Shown: positions 1 to 7,683 of the stretch, in pieces
Numbering within the stretch: position 1 is the stretch's first letter
How the letters are laid out: each line of letters opens with the position of its first letter
Source of the DNA: Emticicia sp943368675
Lineage (GTDB): Bacteria > Bacteroidota > Bacteroidia > Cytophagales > Spirosomataceae
Direction: 5' to 3'
Assembly (NCBI GenBank): GCA_943368675.1
Contig: CALRLN020000155.1
Coordinates: 1 to 10,592, forward strand
Length of the DNA stretch: 10,592 nucleotides
Position numbers and translations under genes: made by a program
Notes under the pieces: generated by a model
The model's input: only the letters and a program-made list of their open reading frames with translations
What the model was told of the DNA's origin: nothing
Databases searched by the model: none

Positions 1-1219
1 GGGCCCTTTCTACTAATCGTTTATTCAAAGCTTTGGCTCTTCCGAATTCTTCAGCATCGTTGGGATCTATTACTATTGTCAGATGGAAATTACCATCGCC
101 TACGTGCCCTAAGATGGGTGCATATATACCACTTTCCTGAATATCCTGTTGTGTTTCAGTAATACATCTGGCTAATCTTGAAATGGGTACGCAAACATCT
201 GTCGACATCAGTTGTCCATCTTTCCTGAGGGCTACTGAGGCAGGTGCAGCATCAGTACGCGCACGCCAGAGCTTTGTGCGGGCGGCCTCGTCTTTCTCCC
301 ATATAAATGCCTTTGCTCCAAAACTTTGTGCAATGGCCTCTACCTGGGTGATTTGTTCTTCCAGCTCTGATTGAGACCCATGAAATTCCAAAAAAAGCGT
401 AGGTGCCTCCTGATAATTAAGCGCAGAATAGCGGTTGATAGCTCTCATCATCTGCGCATCTAATAGCTCAACTTTTGCAATAGGTACACCTTTCTGAATG
501 GTTTGAATGGCAGTATTAACAGCATCTTCTACAGTTGCAAAAGAACAAACTGCCGCATAAATAGCCTGCGGATAACTATGTAGTTTGATTGTCAGCTCGG
601 CTATTACGCCCAAAGTACCTTCTGCTCCAACAAAAAGTCGGGTAAGGTCATAACCTGCTGAAGATTTTCTGGCTTTGCTTCCGGTTTTAATGATCTGTCC
701 GTCCGGTAATATTACTTTGAGCGCTAGTACATTGTCTTTCATTGTACCATAGCGCACGGCATTGGTGCCGGATGCCCTGGTACTGGCCATACCGCCTAAA
801 GTAGCATTTACACCGGGACCAATCGGAAAGAAAAAACCGCTCCCTTGTAATGCTTCATCGAGTTGGTTGCGGGTAACGCCCGGCTGAATAGTAGCATACA
901 TATCTGCCTGATTGATTTCCAGAATCTGATTCATAGACCGGAGGTCAATACAAACCCCTCCATTTAAGGCTAATATATGCCCCTCAACAGAAGTGCCTGC
1001 CCCGAATGGGATAATGGGTACCTGATGAGTAGCACAAATCTTAACGATTTCGGCAATTTCTTCAATGGAAGAAGGATACACAACCCAATCCGGTGGAGTG
1101 CAGGCATGATAACTGAAACCAAGGCCATGTTCATTTCTGACTGCCTCTTTATCTACTACACGGTCGTGTAGGAGGTTTTGCAACTGCTCAGAAACGATTT
1201 GCTTTAGTTGTGTATCCAT
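1..1219 (-). CDS. FAD-binding oxidase, D-lactate dehydrogenase (cytochrome)/glycolate oxidase GlcD type, 3' end missing
   Basis: An open frame starts at an ATG whose first base is 1219 and stays open to the left edge, giving about 406 codons. The family is usually about 460-480 residues, so roughly 60 C-terminal residues are outside the window. The N-terminal FAD-binding (PCMH-type) domain shows PFGAGTSVEGH at residues 71-81 and the glycine-rich stretch PIGPGVNATLGG followed by ASGTN at 132-153. The C-terminal FAD-oxidase domain shows GHVGDGNFH at 371-379, the metal/substrate region of this family. These proteins oxidise 2-hydroxy acids such as D-lactate or glycolate and pass electrons to the respiratory chain; the exact substrate cannot be read from sequence. 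No signal peptide is seen. The start is 8 bases after the stop of the M20 dipeptidase gene, so the two are probably one transcript. The family call is secure, the substrate is not. Confidence 0.93.
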   Translation of the reverse strand, partial: MDTQLKQIVSEQLQNLLHDRVVDKEAVRNEHGLGFSYHACTPPDWVVYPSSIEEIAEIVKICATHQVPIIPFGAGTSVEGHILALNGGVCIDLRSMNQILEINQADMYATIQPGVTRNQLDEALQGSGFFFPIGPGVNATLGGMASTRASGTNAVRYGTMKDNVLALKVILPDGQIIKTGSKARKSSAGYDLTRLFVGAEGTLGVIAELTIKLHSYPQAIYAAVCSFATVEDAVNTAIQTIQKGVPIAKVELLDAQMMRAINRYSALNYQEAPTLFLEFHGSQSELEEQITQVEAIAQSFGAKAFIWEKDEAARTKLWRARTDAAPASVALRKDGQLMSTDVCVPISRLARCITETQQDIQESGIYAPILGHVGDGNFHLTIVIDPNDAEEFGRAKALNKRLVERA

Positions 1220-1227
1220 CCTATAGC

Positions 1228-2607
1228 TTATTTCATTAAATCTGCATAATGCTTGTAAAACAAGGGAATGGTTTCAATGCCTTTATAGAAATTAACCAGA
1301 CCATAATGTTCATTAGGCGAGTGCAGGGCATCAGAATCGAGACCAAAACCGAATAGAATAGATTTTAAGCCTAATTCTTTTTCAAACAGGGCTACAATCG
1401 GTATACTGCCTCCGCCACGGGTTGGTACAGGCCTTTTGCCATAGGCTTCTTCCATTGCCAGCATAGCTGATTTATAGCCTGCAGATTCAAGCGGAGTAAC
1501 ATAGGGTTGTCCACCATGATGGCGGGTAACTGTTACTTTAACTGTAGGCGGGGCAATGGCTCTGAAATGTGCATCGAATAATTCAGCTATTTCCTCCCAA
1601 TCCTGATCAGGTACTAACCGCATCGAGATTTTAGCAAATGCTTTTGACGGCAGAACTGTTTTCGAGCCTTCGCCAGTATAACCTCCCCAGATACCGTTAA
1701 CATCCAATGTAGGGCGGATAGATGCACGTTCACGGGTGGTATATCCTTTTTCTCCTGATACTTCGGCAATATCCAGGTCAGCTTTGTAGTCTTCCAGATC
1801 AAAAGGTGCAGCTTCTAAGGCATCTCTTTCTTCCTGACTTAGATCAGCTACTTTGTCATAAAAACCTTTTACAGTTACTTTGCCGTCGGCATCGTGTAGT
1901 GAGGCTATCATCTGGCATAGCACATTTACCGGGTTAGCCACTGCTCCACCATATACACCTGAGTGTAAATCACGGTTGGGGCCTGTTACCGATACTTCCA
2001 TATATGTCAGTCCTCGTAAGCCTGTTTCTACCGATGGAATATCGTTGGCAATAATAGAGGTATCTGAAATAAGAATGACATCTGCTTTGAGTTTTTCCCT
2101 GTTTTCTTTGACAAAAGTCCCCAAATGTTCTGAACCCACTTCTTCTTCACCCTCAAACATAATTTTCACATTACACGGCAGCGCGTCATTAGCCAGCATC
2201 ATTTCAATGGCTTTTACATGCATATAAATCTGCCCTTTATCGTCACAGGACCCACGGGCAAAAATAGCTCCTTCAGGGTGTATTTTTGTCTTTTTTATAG
2301 TAGGTTCAAATGGCGGAGAATCCCATAATTCATAAGGGTCAGCAGGTTGCACATCGTAGTGCCCGTATACCAGAATAGTCGGTAAGGCAGCATCTATAAT
2401 TTTCTCGGCATATACTACAGGGTGACCGGCAGTAGGCACTATCTCAGCCTTATCAAGCCCGGCGGCTAATAGTTTTTCTTTAATGTATTCGGCTGCACGA
2501 ATCATATCAGGCTGAAATTTAGAATCGGCACTGACAGACGGAATCCTAAGAAAATCAAATAACTCGTTCAGAAAACGGTCTTTGTTCTGGTTTATATAAG
2601 TACTCAT
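1228..2607 (-). CDS. M20 family zinc dipeptidase (CNDP-like)
   Basis: This 459-residue protein is a full-length member of the M20/M28-fold metallopeptidases, closest in motif pattern to cytosolic carnosinase-type dipeptidases. Such enzymes hydrolyse dipeptides using two metal ions. The expected ligands and catalytic residues can be placed: H83 and D85 in YGHYDVQPAD, bridging D122 in ARGSCDDKG, the catalytic and metal glutamates E155/E156 in EGEEEVGS, D182 in ISDTS, and H429 in HSPNEH near the end. DLHSG at 213-217 marks the dimerisation/lid domain, whose histidine reaches the partner active site in known homologues. There is no signal peptide, so it is probably cytoplasmic and involved in peptide or amino-acid salvage. 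The start at 2607 fits the family N-terminus. It lies 138 bases downstream of plsY and 8 bases upstream of the FAD oxidase gene. The exact dipeptide substrate is unknown. Confidence 0.95.
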   Translation of the reverse strand: MSTYINQNKDRFLNELFDFLRIPSVSADSKFQPDMIRAAEYIKEKLLAAGLDKAEIVPTAGHPVVYAEKIIDAALPTILVYGHYDVQPADPYELWDSPPFEPTIKKTKIHPEGAIFARGSCDDKGQIYMHVKAIEMMLANDALPCNVKIMFEGEEEVGSEHLGTFVKENREKLKADVILISDTSIIANDIPSVETGLRGLTYMEVSVTGPNRDLHSGVYGGAVANPVNVLCQMIASLHDADGKVTVKGFYDKVADLSQEERDALEAAPFDLEDYKADLDIAEVSGEKGYTTRERASIRPTLDVNGIWGGYTGEGSKTVLPSKAFAKISMRLVPDQDWEEIAELFDAHFRAIAPPTVKVTVTRHHGGQPYVTPLESAGYKSAMLAMEEAYGKRPVPTRGGGSIPIVALFEKELGLKSILFGFGLDSDALHSPNEHYGLVNFYKGIETIPLFYKHYADLMK

Positions 2608-2624
2608 ATATTTGTGTTATTGAT

Positions 2625-2643
2625 TGTCCGAATTTATTGGACA
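2625..2643. promoter_or_regulatory. short inverted repeat in the dipeptidase leader
   Basis: TGTCC and GGACA are separated by nine bases, 18-36 bases ahead of the dipeptidase start codon. Two further inner positions can pair if a G-T wobble is allowed. It lies downstream of the candidate promoter, so it could be an operator or a small leader hairpin. Arms of five bases can easily arise by chance, so this is only a weak candidate. Confidence 0.2.
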
Positions 2644-2695
2644 GATGTATTACTCCTTCAATAAATAAAAGCGAAAAGCTATTGCTTCCTTACCA

Positions 2696-2727
2696 CAAAG
2701 TAAAGTAATTGATAGAGAGAATACAAA
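2696..2727 (-). promoter_or_regulatory. candidate Bacteroidota-type promoter for the dipeptidase/FAD oxidase pair
   Basis: Read on the minus strand there is a TTTG (2727-2724), a 20-base spacer and TTACTTTG (2703-2696). Known Bacteroidota promoters use a -33 TTG/TTTG element and a -7 TAnnTTTG element. The match is complete except that the second base of the -7 box is T instead of A. It lies in the gap between plsY and the dipeptidase and would give a leader of roughly 80 bases. This is a consensus match only, with no transcript data. Confidence 0.4.
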
Positions 2728-2745
2728 GGTTTTGAGAAGTCTGTT

Positions 2746-3357
2746 TTATTTCTTCGCCCCGATTTTGTTTTCGGTTCCTTTCATCAGGCGTTGAATATTG
2801 TGGCGGTGGGTAAATACCAGAATAAGGAACAGGGCACAAGCAAAACCCAGATAGTAAGGGTCGTGGTCAGGGTTCGTATTCCATGCATTGAATGCGATTT
2901 GTAAAGGAAAAGTCAGAGCACCCAACATAGAGCCCAGCGAAACATATTTAGTAAAAAAAACGATTATAGCAAAAACAACTATACAACCAATAACCGTCAT
3001 TGGGAAAGTAGCTGCTATCACACCTAATGCGGTAGCTACTCCTTTGCCTCCGCGGAATTGAGCAAAAACGGGGTATAGATGTCCAATTATTGCACTGATA
3101 CCCATAATCAGAGGCAAATAATTATCTGTATCAGGAAATAAAAACTGTGCAGAGAGTACAGCAAGAAAACCTTTGAGAAAGTCGATAATGAGTACGATTA
3201 TGCCCGCTGTGCGTCCGAAAGTACGTAGAGAATTGGTTGCTCCTGCATTGCCACTTCCATGTTGACGAACATCCAGGCCATGAAAAATTTTACCGTACCA
3301 AACAGCCGTAGGGATAGACCCTAACAAATAGGCAAGAACTACGCCCATTATAATCAT
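2746..3357 (-). CDS. plsY: glycerol-3-phosphate acyltransferase PlsY
   Basis: This 203-residue integral membrane protein matches the normal length of PlsY, which transfers the acyl group from acyl-phosphate to glycerol-3-phosphate to make lysophosphatidic acid, the first step of phospholipid synthesis in most bacteria. The three conserved cytoplasmic motifs are visible: GSGNAGATN at residues 34-42, GHLYPVFAQFRGGKGVAT at 92-109, and HRHNIQRL at 184-191. Hydrophobic segments at about 1-20, 52-74, 83-98, 112-135, 138-157 and 168-183 fit the expected multi-pass topology. The start at 3357 is used here; an in-frame ATG three codons later (3348) is equally possible. It is followed after 138 bases by the dipeptidase gene and has a candidate -7 promoter box just upstream. 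Confidence 0.97.
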   Translation of the reverse strand: MIIMGVVLAYLLGSIPTAVWYGKIFHGLDVRQHGSGNAGATNSLRTFGRTAGIIVLIIDFLKGFLAVLSAQFLFPDTDNYLPLIMGISAIIGHLYPVFAQFRGGKGVATALGVIAATFPMTVIGCIVVFAIIVFFTKYVSLGSMLGALTFPLQIAFNAWNTNPDHDPYYLGFACALFLILVFTHRHNIQRLMKGTENKIGAKK

Positions 3358-3824
3358 ACTTTCTCTAGTTTAAATGATGTAGTACAAAACTATATAAAAA
3401 TTGTGAGATTTGAAGATTTAAAATTTCATTAAAAATTGTAAAATGCTGATAGTTAAGTGATTGTATGGTTAAAAAATTTCCTTTAAATTGTATATTTTTC
3501 TTAAAAATTTATTCTGACTCCTGACATATTTCACAAAGCATTGTAAATAAGGACGTTCGGTATTCAGAAAAAAGGAATGCTAAAGCGTTTTAGAATGACT
3601 CAAAATTTTTTATAAAGTCAGCAAATCTTTTTGAAAAAGTCAATGTTGTTAAAATGGAAGTCTATTTTTATGTGTAAGATATTCACTCATTTATGCCTGA
3701 GCCTTACATAGCCAGCGTTTAATTTCTTAAAAAATATACCTGCCTTGTGGCGCCTTCCTCCGGAGACTATTGTGCAACAAAACGAATCTGGTGTAAAACC
3801 AGCTTGCAGTTTTTTTCAAATGCT
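3358..3824. other. AT-rich divergent intergenic region without a recognisable gene
   Basis: This 467-base stretch lies between the divergent plsY and MATE genes. It is very rich in A/T runs, and I found no convincing coding frame, tRNA or strong terminator hairpin in it. The plus-strand frame is open from a GTG at 3747 into the MATE gene, but the 26 extra residues do not resemble a MATE N-terminus. That part is therefore treated as leader. No full TTTG / TAnnTTTG promoter match was found for the MATE gene. The plsY-proximal end carries a -7-like box at 3385-3392. Confidence 0.6.
3385..3392 (-). promoter_or_regulatory. candidate -7 promoter box for plsY
   Basis: On the minus strand this reads TAGTTTTG, a full match to the Bacteroidota -7 consensus TAnnTTTG. 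It lies 27 bases upstream of the plsY start, implying a leader of about 20 bases. No TTG is present at the expected -33 distance, so the assignment rests on one element. Confidence 0.35.
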
Positions 3825-5219
3825 ATGAAAACAAATCTATTATCTGCTTCTTATCAGGAAGAAATAAAAAAAACTTTGTCGTTAGCTATTCCTAGTGTAG
3901 TGGCGCAATTGGGCTCGATTCTGATGGGGGTAACTGACAATATCATGGTAGGCCATTATCTTGGCAAAATTGGTTTGGGTGTATCCGGCATTGCCAACTC
4001 TATTGCTTTTGTCATTGCATCAATCGGTATTGGTGGCCTGGCAGTAGTAGCACCCTTGATTTCTAAGGCTAAAGCTGAACGGAATGTACCGGAAGTCAAC
4101 CGCCTATTCAGGGCAGGGCTTTGGGCGGCTTTCTGGTTTGGTCTGGTATTAGGCGCTATAGGTTTTATATGTGTTTATTTCTTTGAAATTTTTCAACAAT
4201 CTGCTGAAATCAACCGCAAAGCTCCCGGTTTCATGAGTGTTATTGTTGTCTCCAATTTCTTTGTTTTTATTTTTGCTGCATCTAAACAATTGTCTGACGG
4301 GCTGTCGCGTACTTATGTAGCCATGATGATTACATTTGTAGGACTCATTACCAATCTGGTTTTTAATATATTGTTGATTAACGGTTATCTGGGTTTTCCG
4401 GCTTTGGGACTCAATGGCTCGGCTGTTTCTACCTTAATTGCCAGAGTATTTATGGTAATAGCTATGCTGGCTTATCTTTTCAGAGCTAAAACCTTTCAAA
4501 AATATCTTCGTAAAAAATATAATCCGTTGCCTGTTGGCAATCTGGTCAGGTATATTTTTAAAATAGGCGTGCCAAGCGGTCTGCAATTTTTCTTTGAGAT
4601 AGCCGCATTTTCCTTAGCAGTAGTAATGATGGGCTGGCTGGGTGATAACCAGTTGGCGGCTCATCAGATTGCAATTAATTTGGCTTCTACTACCTATATG
4701 ATGGCATCGGGGTTGGGTGTAGCCGGAGGTATCAGGGTAGGAGAGGGCAGAGGCTTGAGAAGTATCCATAAAATCCGGATGTCTGGCAATGCCGCATTGT
4801 TGCTGGTGGGGGTATTCATGACTATTATGATGCTATTGATGATTGTTTTAGATAAATTTCTGGTAAGATTATATATATCAGATACCGAAATTGAAGTGGT
4901 AGCCATAGCGGTAAAATTGATGTTGATAGCTGCGGTATTTCAATTATCAGACGGGATACAGGTTGTTGCTTTAGGTATTCTCCGGGGTATTTCTGACGTA
5001 AATATTCCGACCTGGATTACCATGTTTGCTTATTGGATTGTAGCTTTGCCTTTGGGTTATTTTCTGGGCTTTACTCTGAAACAGGATGCCATTGGTATAT
5101 GGTTAGGGCTATGGGCGGGGCTAACCATGTCGGCCGTCTTATTGACCACACGATTTTATTATCTGGTAGCTAAAATGAAAAAATCCGGACAGTATTCATT
5201 AGAACCAACGGGCGCATGA
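3825..5219 (+). CDS. MATE family efflux transporter
   Basis: From the ATG at 3825 the protein is 464 residues, the usual size for a multidrug and toxic compound extrusion (MATE) antiporter. These proteins export cationic drugs or metabolites in exchange for Na+ or H+. It is strongly hydrophobic, with about twelve membrane segments in two related halves. The first half carries GVTDNIMVGH at residues 35-44. The second half has the matching GVPSGLQ (from 248) and GDNQLAAHQIAINLAS (about 273-288), a hallmark pairing of the fold. A GTG at 3747 in the same frame would add 26 residues with two cysteines and no resemblance to the family, so 3825 is preferred. The stop overlaps the rnhB start in ATGA, indicating translational coupling. 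The substrate cannot be predicted, and NorM- and DinF-like subgroups are not separable here. Confidence 0.94.
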   Translation: MKTNLLSASYQEEIKKTLSLAIPSVVAQLGSILMGVTDNIMVGHYLGKIGLGVSGIANSIAFVIASIGIGGLAVVAPLISKAKAERNVPEVNRLFRAGLWAAFWFGLVLGAIGFICVYFFEIFQQSAEINRKAPGFMSVIVVSNFFVFIFAASKQLSDGLSRTYVAMMITFVGLITNLVFNILLINGYLGFPALGLNGSAVSTLIARVFMVIAMLAYLFRAKTFQKYLRKKYNPLPVGNLVRYIFKIGVPSGLQFFFEIAAFSLAVVMMGWLGDNQLAAHQIAINLASTTYMMASGLGVAGGIRVGEGRGLRSIHKIRMSGNAALLLVGVFMTIMMLLMIVLDKFLVRLYISDTEIEVVAIAVKLMLIAAVFQLSDGIQVVALGILRGISDVNIPTWITMFAYWIVALPLGYFLGFTLKQDAIGIWLGLWAGLTMSAVLLTTRFYYLVAKMKKSGQYSLEPTGA

Positions 5220-5806
5220 AAGAGAAAAATCTCTGGTCATATTATAATAAACAGGTAGTAGAAGCAGGTCTTGATGAGGCTGGCAGGGGATGTCTGGCCG
5301 GGCCTGTTGTAGCGGCAGCTGTGATTTTACCTAAAGATTATAAGCACGCATTGCTGAATGACTCGAAGCAACTGACAAAGAAGCAGAGGAATAGTTTGCG
5401 AGAAGAAATAATAAAAGATGCACTGGCCTATCAGGTGGCGCAGGCATCAGAGGCAGAAATAGATAAAATCAATATCTCGAAGGCAAGTTTTCTGGCCATG
5501 CACCGGGCGGTGGAAGCACTGCATATACAGCCCGAACATCTGTTGGTAGATGGCAACCGATTTGTGCCTTATCCGCTTATACCGCATACGTGTATCATCA
5601 AGGGAGATGAGAAGTTTCTGTCGATTGCCGCAGCGTCAATTCTTGCCAAGACCTATCGTGATGATTTGATGGAACAACTTGCCCTGGAATACCCCGACTA
5701 CCGATGGCATGAAAACGCCGGATACCCAACGCCTTATCATCGGAACGCCATTCTTCAAAACGGCCTAACGCCCTATCATCGTACAAGTTTCAGATGTTTC
5801 AAATAA
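5216..5806 (+). CDS. rnhB: ribonuclease HII
   Basis: This 196-residue protein is a complete RNase HII, which cuts RNA in RNA/DNA hybrids and starts removal of single ribonucleotides from DNA. The AGLDEAGRGCLAGPV segment gives catalytic D20 and E21. The third acidic residue is D112 in LLVDGNRF and the fourth is D131 in KGDEKFLSIAAASILAK. The tyrosine of NAGYPTPYH (Y170) corresponds to the residue that senses the RNA-DNA junction in characterised RNase HII enzymes. It is a soluble cytoplasmic enzyme. The ATG overlaps the MATE stop by four bases, and a strong hairpin follows the stop, so the MATE gene and rnhB form a two-gene unit. Confidence 0.97.
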   Translation: MKEKNLWSYYNKQVVEAGLDEAGRGCLAGPVVAAAVILPKDYKHALLNDSKQLTKKQRNSLREEIIKDALAYQVAQASEAEIDKINISKASFLAMHRAVEALHIQPEHLLVDGNRFVPYPLIPHTCIIKGDEKFLSIAAASILAKTYRDDLMEQLALEYPDYRWHENAGYPTPYHRNAILQNGLTPYHRTSFRCFK

Positions 5807-5807
5807 T

Positions 5808-5840
5808 AAACCCTTGCAAAGCTTAACTCTGCAAGGGTTT
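5808..5840. terminator. hairpin terminator between convergent genes
   Basis: A perfect 11-bp stem (5808-5818 with 5830-5840, aaacccttgca / tgcaagggttt) encloses an 11-base loop, starting one base after the rnhB stop codon. On the minus strand it is followed by a T-rich run (TTATTATTT), so it fits termination of the minus-strand isomerase gene as an intrinsic terminator. On the plus strand it has only the three T's within the stem and no clear U-tract after it, so it may act less efficiently for rnhB. Confidence 0.75.
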
Positions 5841-5862
5841 AAAAAGAGAGTATTTTATATTT

Positions 5863-6699
5863 TTAAAACTTCAGATCTTTCAGATAGACCGCATCCTTTT
5901 TCATACTGTCAATCGGGCTTACAGGGTATTCTTCCTGCTCTACCAGGTAATACTTTATGCCTGCGTCTTTGGCTGCGCGTAGCAAAGTTTTATAGTCAAT
6001 AATACCTTTTTCCAAATCAGTTTGTTTTGGTTTCGGGTCTTTGGTTTCCAATTGTTTTATGTGGCAAAGTTCATAGCGTTTGCCATATTCTTTCAGGTGA
6101 GCCAAAGTATCTTCACCAGAGGCTTCTATCCAGCACATATCTAACTCAAACATTACTAACGAAGGGTCGGTATTATCCAATAAGATACGTTGTCCTTTTA
6201 CACCATTGGCATTCTGGAAAGAATATGAGTGATTATGATAACCGTATTTTATGCCATATTTTTTTGCAATTTCGCCATTTTTAGTGAAAGCCTCAGCTTT
6301 TTTCTTCCAGGCATCTGCTGACGGTTGCATACCAATACCGGGGCAAATCACATATATTAAGCCTGCCTCAGCACATTTGGCAATCATTTCTTCATTGGTA
6401 TCAGGCAAGCCCAGGTGCGTACTTACCATTTTAACACCAATATCAGACAGATAAGCTTTAGAATCTTTCGGACTCATTCCCCAGAATGGGTCTTTCGAGT
6501 AGCTTTCAAAATATTCATAGCCCATATCGGCCAATTGCTTCATATATCCTTTAGGGTCTTTAGGCAATACATCACGGATACTATATAGCTGGCAACCGAA
6601 TTGTTTCAGCGTGCCTTTAGCTTCTACTCTGTTAGCTATCAGGGCCAATGCTGCCAAAGAAGCAGATTGTTGTAAGAATTTTCTGCGATCAATCATCAT
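5863..6699 (-). CDS. exported sugar phosphate isomerase/epimerase-like TIM-barrel protein
   Basis: From the ATG at 6699 the protein is 278 residues. It begins MMIDRRKFLQQSASLAALAL and reaches a VEA site near residue 27, which resembles a twin-arginine signal (RRKFLQ followed by a hydrophobic core), so export to the periplasm is likely. The remainder is an AP-endonuclease-2/xylose-isomerase-like barrel. Visible elements are QLYSIRD near the start of the barrel, GYHNHSYSF with H155 and H157, ELDMCW with D187, CHIKQ with H213, and LVEQEEY with E254; the later ones are likely metal ligands by family pattern. The frame extends 14 codons upstream to 6741, but that would place residues before the signal, so 6699 (or 6696) is chosen. 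It is probably a single-gene unit ending at the hairpin at 5808-5840. The sugar substrate is unknown. Confidence 0.88.
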   Translation of the reverse strand: MMIDRRKFLQQSASLAALALIANRVEAKGTLKQFGCQLYSIRDVLPKDPKGYMKQLADMGYEYFESYSKDPFWGMSPKDSKAYLSDIGVKMVSTHLGLPDTNEEMIAKCAEAGLIYVICPGIGMQPSADAWKKKAEAFTKNGEIAKKYGIKYGYHNHSYSFQNANGVKGQRILLDNTDPSLVMFELDMCWIEASGEDTLAHLKEYGKRYELCHIKQLETKDPKPKQTDLEKGIIDYKTLLRAAKDAGIKYYLVEQEEYPVSPIDSMKKDAVYLKDLKF

Positions 6700-6845
6700 A
6701 AGTTTTTCAGTAGGTTTTGGTTTTAAAGAAATGCACGGCAAGTTAGCGGATTTTATAGAACCAATGGAAGGATAAGTATGATTTTTTTGTGATTTTTAAT
6801 AAGAATTCAATTGGCGTAATATATGCCTGAAATATTATAACCAAC

Positions 6846-6878
6846 AAAAAAAGCACAGATAGACAACTACCCGTGCTT
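6846..6878 (-). terminator. intrinsic terminator of the AIM24-family gene
   Basis: On the minus strand the arms AAGCACGGGTAG and CTATCTGTGCTT pair over 12 positions (two of them G-T) around a TTGT loop and run straight into seven T's. This is a classic rho-independent terminator, 22 bases after the stop of the AIM24-family gene. It separates that gene from the isomerase gene downstream. Confidence 0.85.
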
Positions 6879-6900
6879 CTCTCCGAATTAAATTAAATTC

Positions 6901-7683
6901 TTAATCCTCAAACATTCTACCTAAACCACCCAATACAGAGCCGCTTTCTTTGTTGGCATTGCCGCCATAAGGAGCCAGACGTTGAATCAATTTTGAAATC
7001 GGTAATGATTGAATCCATACCTTTCCTGTACCACGAAGCGTAGCCAGGAACAAGCCCTCACCACCAAAAATCATTGATTTAAGACTACCGGCACGTTCAA
7101 TATCAAATTGTAGTTGTGGTTCAAATCCTACTACGCAACCAGTATCAATACGTAATGTTTCATTATTTAATTCACGTTCAATAACTACCCCGCCAGAGTG
7201 AATAAATGCCATGCCATCGCCCTGAATTTTTTCAAGAATAAAGCCTTCTCCACCAAAGAAACCCGAGCCTAACCGTTGGTTGAAATGAATAGAGATACTA
7301 GTACCCATTGCCGCACATAAGAAAGCATCTTTTTGCACAATCAGGGTATTGCCCATAATCTTTGCCAAGTCAACTGCCTTGATTGTGCCCGGGTAAGGGG
7401 CAGCAAATGCTACTTTGCGTTTCATTTGCGGAACCTTATTGGTGAAATGAGTCATAAAAATCGACTCTCCCATCAGGGCACGGCTACCTGCCTGTAATAA
7501 CTTACCAAAAAGACTTTGTTGCGGTTGAGAACCATCGCCCATTTTTGTTTCAAACTGAATGCCATCTTCCATATAAAGCATTGAACCTGCTTCGGCAATT
7601 ACAGTTTCATAGGGGTCAAGTTCGATTTCGACAATCTGGATGTCTTCACCATATATTTTGTAATCAATTTCGTGAGAACGCAT
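6901..7683 (-). CDS. TIGR00266/AIM24 family protein
   Basis: This 260-residue protein belongs to the AIM24 (TIGR00266) family, whose mitochondrial member in yeast affects inner-membrane organisation; the bacterial role is not established. It is predicted to be a beta-rich soluble protein without a signal peptide or membrane segment. Family features seen are EAGSMLYMEDGI at residues 31-42 and two related glycine-rich units: FFGGEGFILEKIQGDGMAFI at 142-161 and IFGGEGLFLATLRGTGKVWI at 205-224. These indicate an internal repeat of the beta fold. The tail SGSVLGGLGRMFED is also typical. The gene stands alone, with a strong terminator after it. No clear promoter consensus was found upstream. Confidence 0.92.
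   Translation of the reverse strand: MRSHEIDYKIYGEDIQIVEIELDPYETVIAEAGSMLYMEDGIQFETKMGDGSQPQQSLFGKLLQAGSRALMGESIFMTHFTNKVPQMKRKVAFAAPYPGTIKAVDLAKIMGNTLIVQKDAFLCAAMGTSISIHFNQRLGSGFFGGEGFILEKIQGDGMAFIHSGGVVIERELNNETLRIDTGCVVGFEPQLQFDIERAGSLKSMIFGGEGLFLATLRGTGKVWIQSLPISKLIQRLAPYGGNANKESGSVLGGLGRMFED

Noticed and set aside
2671..2690. Possible terminator hairpin between plsY and the dipeptidase gene (minus strand GGAAGC-AATA-GCTTTT)
   Set aside because: There are only six pairs, two of them G-T, with no long T-run; the stability is insufficient.
3747..3824. GTG start giving a 490-residue MATE protein
   Set aside because: The added residues are not MATE-like, and the ATG at 3825 gives the normal family length with the first membrane segment in the expected place.
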